Part shown: in pieces, positions 59,183 to 64,000 of the stretch
Layout: each line of letters begins with the position of its first letter
Numbering within the stretch: position 1 is the first letter of the stretch
From: Microbacterium sorbitolivorans
GTDB lineage: Bacteria > Actinomycetota > Actinomycetes > Actinomycetales > Microbacteriaceae
NCBI RefSeq assembly: GCF_003327285.1
Contig: NZ_KZ848474.1
Coordinates: 62,001 to 126,000 of the forward strand
Reading direction: 5' to 3'
Length of the DNA stretch: 64,000 nt
Position numbers and translations under genes: made by a program
The notes under the pieces: model-generated
The model's database searches: none
What the model saw: the letters and a program-made list of their open reading frames with translations, nothing else
Told to the model about the DNA's origin: nothing

Positions 59183-61192
59183 TTAGGGGGTGTCTTCGCC
59201 GCGGCGCTGGCGCCGAGTCTCGCCCACCGTCGTCGAGGCCTCGCCCGACGCGGTGTGCTTCGGGTTCGGCTCGCCGCGGGGCTGGATCCGACCCGGCTCG
59301 AGCGTGCGGGCGACATCGGTGGCCGTGACAACGCGGCCGGTCTCGGCATCGATCACCGGCATCTGCGCGGTGGCCGTGTCCCACCATTCGGTGAGCTCCG
59401 GATCCTCGGTATCGATACCGGCGCCGGCTCCCTCCTCGGCAGGCACGTGCGTCGCATCGAACACAAAGTCGTCGCCGTGCTCCTCGATGCCGCGGCGCAC
59501 GCCCTGGGCGATGGCGGCCCGGGCGAACTTTCGGCGCAGGATGTACGGATCGTTCTTCAGCTCGCTCGCCCACGAGATGATCACGCCGATCATGATGATC
59601 GCGAACGGCAGTGCCGTGACTACCATGATCGATTGCAGCCCGGACAGGGCGTTCGTGCCGCCGGCGATCAGCAGCACGAGGGCCGTGGCGGCGAGCAGCA
59701 CGCCCCACATGATCGTGATCCAGGTGGCGGGTTCGGGGCGGCCGCGCTGCGCGATGGATCCCATGACGATCGACGCGGAGTCGGCGCTCGTCACGAAGAA
59801 CAGGACGATCGAGATCATCGCCGCGACGTTCAGGACGACCGCGATCGGCAACTCGACTCCGCCGATGGTCAGATGCGACTGCAGCGCGTCGAAGAGGGCG
59901 TAGAGCACGGCCTGACCGCCGCCCTCGCCGTAGGCGACCGTCAGCTCGCCGCCCGATTGCTCGTCGAAGAACATCGACGCACCGCCCATGATGCCGAACC
60001 ACGTCACGCAGACGGCGGCCGGAACGACGATGACGACCGTGACGAACTCGCGCAGCGTGCGGCCGCGGGAGATCTTCGCGATGAACATGCCGACGAACGG
60101 GGTCCAGGAGGTCCACCAGGCCCAGTAGTAGTTCGTCCACGACGATACGAAAGCGGCCGATTCCTCGCCCTGGGCGGCGTTGCGCGAGAGCATCGTCCAC
60201 AGCTCGCCGAAGAAGTGCGGGATGCTCGAGGGAATGATGTTCAACAGGAACAGCGTCGGCCCGCCGATAAAGACGATGAGCGCGAGCACCCCGGCGAGGA
60301 TCATGTTGAAGTTGGAGAGCAGGCGGATGCCCTTCTTCAGGCCGGAAACCGCCGAGAGCACGAAGCCGACCGTCAGAATTGTCACGATGATAATGAGGCC
60401 GGCGTTGCCCAGGTGCCCGACACCGGCGACGACCTCGACGCCCTCGGCGACCTGTAGTGCGCCGAGGCCGAGCGTGACGGCGGTGCCGAAGAGGGTGACC
60501 AGGATCGCGAAGATGTCGATGACCGACCCGATCCAGCCCTCGGTCTTCTCTTTGAAGATCGGCGTGAGGATCGCCGAGATGAGGGGTGCACGTCCGCGGC
60601 GATACGCCGAGTAGGCGATCGCGCCGCCGACCAGCGCGTACAGTGCCCACGCCATGGGCCCCCAGTGCAGGGTCGCCTGAGCGAGCGAAGCCATCATCGC
60701 GTCGCGGGATCCGGGCTCCGCGTCAACGCCCGGGGGCACGTTCTGGAAGAAGTCGAGCGGCTCGGCGGGCCCCCAGAACAGCAGGCCGATGCCCATGCCC
60801 GCCGAGAACAGCATGGCGATCCACGCGCCGGTAGAGAACTCCGGCTCTTCGTCATCGGCGCCGAGGCGCACGCCACCCGTGCGTCCGTACCCCATGATGA
60901 GCATGAACACGAGGGTCACAATCGCGAGTGCCGAGAACAGCCACCCGAAATTCGTCATCACCCAGCCGAGGGCCGAGGATCCAACCCCCAGGAGGTTATC
61001 GGGTGCCGCGATTCCCCAGACGACGATGCCGATCGTGACGATCGCGGCAACGGCGAGCACGAGCTTGTTCGTCGGAAATTCGCGTGGGGTGTCTTCGACA
61101 CCGATACCGGGGATGAGCGCCGGGTGCGAGACCTCGTGTATGAGGTTCGCCACCGGCTTCTTCTTGTCTTTCTTCTGGTCGTCGTCGCTCAT
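59183..61192 (-). CDS. BCCT-family glycine betaine/choline transporter
   Basis: 669 residues, 12 membrane helices. The family core is [24 protein letters not shown] (split: [15 protein letters not shown]) near residue 135, and the signature [26 protein letters not shown] (core [18 protein letters not shown]) near 355. The aromatic WxxW substrate box is intact. A charged C-terminal tail of about 110 residues ([21 protein letters not shown] onward) may sense osmotic stress, as in BetP. Sodium-coupled uptake of betaine-type osmolytes is inferred. GGGAG precedes ATG 61192; an upstream in-frame ATG is unlikely. Confidence 0.92.
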   Translation of the reverse strand: [669 protein letters not shown]

Positions 61193-61292
61193 GGTCTCCC
61201 ATTTCTCGTTGCTCTCACTCTTGCGCACGAGAGCCCAAATACCAAGCACACGACCGAAGAGATCCATGCCGCGACGGCGTAACAGAACGCGT

Positions 61293-61328
61293 CACCCGCG
61301 GGACGGATGTTTATCCGCCCCGTGGGTG
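61293..61328 (-). terminator. Hairpin after the Gfo/Idh operon
   Basis: CACCCGCGGGACGGAT pairs with ATCCGCCCCGTGGGTG (one mismatch, one G-T pair) around GTTT, just past the oxidoreductase stop and before the BCCT start. Confidence 0.65.
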
Positions 61329-61334
61329 CGCACG

Positions 61335-62468
61335 TCAGAGCGTGCTCGCCAGCGGGTCGAAGTCGTCAGGCATCGTGGGGATGGCGCCGACGGTGCTCTC
61401 GACCGAGACGAACTCGCCGCCCGCGGCCGCCGACTCCTCGGCCGACAGCATGACGTCGAGCACGTGGTAGCCGAGGCGGCCGTTCGCGCGGTGCTCGCGG
61501 CCCTCCGCGATCGCCCGCACCATGTCGAGCAGGCCCAGGCCGCGGCCCGTGACGATGCCCTCCTGCGGCACGTCGATCCACTCCTGCTCCATCGAGTTCG
61601 AGTCGCCGTTCATCGCCGCGATGGGCTTCACGTACGCGACGCGACCCTCGAACATGTTGGGGTCGGGGATCACGAGCGTGCCCTCGGTGCCGTGCACCTC
61701 GAAGACGCCCTGACGGAACAGCGGCGAGTCGTTGCTGAAGAGGCTCTGCGCCTGCTGACCCGACTCGAACGCCGTGAGCATCTGGATCGTCGAGGGCACC
61801 TCGACCGGGAACACGGATCCGGCGTCGGGGCCGACCTTGACGGTGCGCTCCTCGAGGCCGCGCAGGCCGAGCGCGCCGACCTTCGCGACGGGGCCGAAGA
61901 GGTTCACGAGGGCCGTGATGTAGTACGGCCCCATGTCGAGCAGCGGGCCCGCGCCCTTCGCGAAGAGGAACGACGGGTTCGGGTGGAACAGGTCCGGCCC
62001 CTGGTACTGCATCTGCGTCGAGGCGAACAGCGGCGTGCCGATGATGCCGCGGTCGATCGCGCGCTTGGCCGTCTGGACGCCCGGGCCGAGCACGGTGTCG
62101 GGCGCGATGCCGACGCGCAGGCCCGCGGCGTCTGCCTGCTCGAGGAGGGCCTGGGTGCCGACGCGGTCGAGGCCGATCGGCTTCTCGCTCCACACGTGCT
62201 TGCCGGCCGCGATCGCCTGCGACGAGATCTCGGCGTGCGTCGCGGGCAGCGTGAGGTTCACGATGACCTGCACGTCGGGGTGGGCGAGAACGTCGTCGCC
62301 CGTGCCGTGCTCGGGCACGCCGTACTTGTCGGCCTGCGACTTCGCGCGCTCGACGTTGATGTCGCCCACGATGATGACCTTCACGTCGGGGAAGGACGAG
62401 AGGTTCTCAAGGTAGGTGTCGCTGATCATTCCCGCGCCGATGAAACCGACGCCCACGGGCGCGGTCAT
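61335..62468 (-). CDS. Gfo/Idh/MocA-family oxidoreductase
   Basis: 377 residues. An N-terminal Rossmann fold (VGVGFIGAGMISDTYLENL, then VDINVERA-like VGDINVERAKSQADKYG) binds NAD(P). The conserved lysine is in WSEKPIGLD (family EKP motif, near residue 97), and GPLLDMGPYYITALVNLFG marks the second domain. Members oxidise sugars or inositols; substrate unknown. ATG 62468 overlaps the stop of the isomerase gene (ATGA), so the two act together in a sugar pathway. Confidence 0.9.
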   Translation of the reverse strand: MTAPVGVGFIGAGMISDTYLENLSSFPDVKVIIVGDINVERAKSQADKYGVPEHGTGDDVLAHPDVQVIVNLTLPATHAEISSQAIAAGKHVWSEKPIGLDRVGTQALLEQADAAGLRVGIAPDTVLGPGVQTAKRAIDRGIIGTPLFASTQMQYQGPDLFHPNPSFLFAKGAGPLLDMGPYYITALVNLFGPVAKVGALGLRGLEERTVKVGPDAGSVFPVEVPSTIQMLTAFESGQQAQSLFSNDSPLFRQGVFEVHGTEGTLVIPDPNMFEGRVAYVKPIAAMNGDSNSMEQEWIDVPQEGIVTGRGLGLLDMVRAIAEGREHRANGRLGYHVLDVMLSAEESAAAGGEFVSVESTVGAIPTMPDDFDPLASTL

Positions 62469-63286
62469 CGTGCGAGCCCCTGCTCGATGAGGAACGAGTA
62501 GCTCGCCGCGATGTCGGCGAAGACGTCGCCCGGGGCATTGTCGTACTCGATGACGGCCAGCTCGATCGCGTCGTTCGCGCGGAGGGCGTCCGCGAGCGGC
62601 ACCTCGGCCGTGCCCGCGTGGCGCTGGTCGAGCGCGGTCGAGGCAAAGTCTCCGCCGCCCGGGGCCCAGGGGTTCGGCAGCTTGATGCCGTCCTTGACGT
62701 GCACCGCGAGCAGGCGGTCGCCCAGGCCGCGGGTCAGCTCGACGACGTCCTGGTCGCCGACGAGGGCCCAGAACAGGTCGAGCTCGAGCTTCACCGATGC
62801 GTCGAGCTGCGAGATCGCGTACTCGTAGGCCGTGCGGCCGTCGATCGTCGCCACGAATTCCTGCGCGTGGTTGTGATAACCGACCTCGAGGCCGAAGGTC
62901 TTCGCGACCTCGCTCGCGGCGTTGAGGCGCGCGGCGATGTCGTCGACGCCCTCGCGGGTCGCCCAGCGCTCGGCGGGCACGAACGGATCGATAACCGTGT
63001 GGATCCCCGCCGTCGCGGCTGCCTCGAAGACGACTTCGGGCGCGGGGGTCGGGATCTCGCCGTCCGGCGTCCAGAGGGTGTCGGACAGGAGGGGCGCGTG
63101 GCCCGTGGGGGCCGAGAGGCCGCTGGCGTCGAGCGCCTGGCGCAGCGCCGGCGCGCGGCCGACGAAGTCGAACGCCTCGACGCGCGTGAGGCCGATCGCG
63201 GCAAGCTTGTCGAGCGAGCCGCCCATGTCGGCGGTGAATTCCTTCGCCAGCGTGTAGAGCTGGACGGAAGCGGTGGGAGTTGCCAC
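62465..63286 (-). CDS. Sugar phosphate isomerase/epimerase (xylose isomerase-like barrel)
   Basis: 273 residues, AP endonuclease 2-type TIM barrel. VQLYTLAKEFTADMGGSLDKLAAIGLTRVEAFDF opens the barrel (core VQLYTLAKEF), GLEVGYHNHAQEF near 130 and LELDLFWALVGDQDV near 165 carry metal ligands, and AVHVKDGIKLP and AVIEYDNAPGD follow. GTG 63286 has AAGGA 4 nt upstream; the frame open further upstream has no support. Operon with the Gfo/Idh enzyme; probably controlled by the divergent TetR gene. Confidence 0.88.
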   Translation of the reverse strand: MATPTASVQLYTLAKEFTADMGGSLDKLAAIGLTRVEAFDFVGRAPALRQALDASGLSAPTGHAPLLSDTLWTPDGEIPTPAPEVVFEAAATAGIHTVIDPFVPAERWATREGVDDIAARLNAASEVAKTFGLEVGYHNHAQEFVATIDGRTAYEYAISQLDASVKLELDLFWALVGDQDVVELTRGLGDRLLAVHVKDGIKLPNPWAPGGGDFASTALDQRHAGTAEVPLADALRANDAIELAVIEYDNAPGDVFADIAASYSFLIEQGLAR

Positions 63287-63399
63287 TGGATCCTTCTTTC
63301 GTACGTCGTCGTTCGGGAAAGTCACGGCCCCGATGCCGTCTGTGCGACAGTAACACAAAAACGAACACTGGTAGGTTTTATCGCCGGTAGATTGGTCGC

Positions 63400-63999
63400 A
63401 TGGAGAACGAGCCGAAATCTGTCATCGGCCGTCGGGGCTCCTACGCGAAGGGCGTCGCCCGCCGGCAGGAGATCCTCGACCGGGCCATCGAGGTGTTTGC
63501 GGAGCGCGGCGCCGACGGCACCTCGCTGCGCCGCATCGCCGAGGCGATCGGCGTCTCGCACGCGACATTGCTGCACTACTTCGACTCGCGGGAGCAGCTG
63601 CTCGTCGCGGTGTATGAGCACGCCGAGAGCCTGCGCCAGGCGCCCGAAGACCTCGAGCAATCCTCCGTCGACGTCATGGTCGCCGCGGCAACTGAGAACG
63701 TCGGCGTGCCCGGCATGGTGCAGCTGTACTCGACCCTCGTCGCGACCGCGATCGAGGAACCGGCAGGCGAGAGCAAGGAGTTCTTCACCCGCCGATTCGA
63801 GCGCGTGCGCACCGACATGGCGCAGCGCCTACGCGACGAGCAGGCCGCCGGAACCGTGCGCGACGACATCGACGCCGAGACGCTCGCGACGATGCTGATC
63901 GCCCTCTCCGACGGCGTGCAGACGCAGTGGCTGCTCGACCCGTCGATCGACCTGCGCGACACGCTCAGCCGCGCGACCGCGCTGATCGCGGCGCGCTGA
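63400..63999 (+). CDS. TetR/AcrR-family transcriptional regulator
   Basis: 199 residues. The N-terminal HTH reads RRQEILDRAIEVFAERGADGTSLRRIAEAIGVSHATLLHYFDSREQLL (core TSLRRIAEAIGVSHATLLHYF). The C-terminal ligand domain is of the TetR_C type (ATMLIALSDGVQTQWLLDP). ATG 63400 is 6 nt after TAGATT (63388-63393), so leaderless. The 113-bp divergent gap shared with the isomerase operon is comparatively AT-rich and is the likely operator. The gene ends 1 bp before the window edge. Confidence 0.92.
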   Translation: MENEPKSVIGRRGSYAKGVARRQEILDRAIEVFAERGADGTSLRRIAEAIGVSHATLLHYFDSREQLLVAVYEHAESLRQAPEDLEQSSVDVMVAAATENVGVPGMVQLYSTLVATAIEEPAGESKEFFTRRFERVRTDMAQRLRDEQAAGTVRDDIDAETLATMLIALSDGVQTQWLLDPSIDLRDTLSRATALIAAR

Positions 64000-64000
64000 T

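Overview
Organism. The window is GC-rich (roughly 70 percent by eye), with dense, often overlapping genes (ATGA, GTGA and TGATG junctions) and GTG/TTG starts. The gene content is actinobacterial: a catalase-peroxidase, an Lhr-Nei2 repair pair, a NUDIX protein of the DUF4916 type, a MobA-DUF6457 fusion, LLM-class flavin oxidoreductases and a PafBC-type DNA-damage promoter. I infer Actinomycetota, most likely Microbacteriaceae. No rRNA, tRNA, CRISPR, prophage or transposase gene was seen. Layout. 1-790 is the start of rpoB (minus strand, runs off the left edge). 1031-3924 carries an LmeA-like protein, a spermidine-synthase-like methyltransferase, a TPR-like protein and a SprT-like protease. 4510-10827 holds a ComB-family phosphatase, threonine aldolase and a bifunctional PutA. 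11287-16641 holds an ABC transporter, a two-component system, a NUDIX protein and a copper chaperone. 16725-25498 holds an esterase, a frameshifted acetyltransferase, two tiny membrane proteins, an ABC-F ATPase with an attenuator-like leader, an LLM oxidoreductase, an MFS exporter with an MmyB-like regulator, and a family A DNA polymerase. 25601-34017 is rich in DNA-repair functions: Lhr helicase, Nei2 glycosylase and a YcaQ-type glycosylase, with a phosphotransferase and an acetyltransferase between them. 34182-44558 holds assorted metabolic genes, katG behind a palindromic operator, a TM2-Ltp membrane protein, a second two-component system and purC. 44628-59002 is a contiguous molybdenum and nitrate block: MoaA, ModABC, MoeB-rhodanese, MoeA, MoaC, MobA, MoaD, MoaE, MogA, the nitrate transporter NarK and a one-polypeptide nitrate reductase with its own flavodoxin and FAD/NADPH domains. 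Two GlnR-like boxes flank the last two genes. 59183-63999 holds a BCCT osmolyte transporter and a sugar catabolism pair opposite a TetR regulator. What stands out. (1) At least eight unrelated families of long palindromic elements, 45-100 bp each and sometimes in 63-bp tandem arrays, lie in the gaps next to gene 3' ends, largely where terminators would be. Two of these families have also inserted in frame inside proteins: PutA (about 75 residues) and Lhr (19 residues). (2) The palindromic hexamer GGATCC occurs at a density far above chance, like a HIP1-type genome motif, and seems to seed low-complexity Ala/Asp/Pro linkers. (3) About twenty genes start exactly 6-7 nt after a TANNNT -10 hexamer, implying pervasive leaderless transcription. 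Three of them (SprT, esterase, Lhr) carry a TTGTCGG(T/A)G-N8 element like PafBC-dependent DNA-damage promoters. (4) The ABC-F gene has a 9-codon upstream ORF inside a four-segment attenuator.
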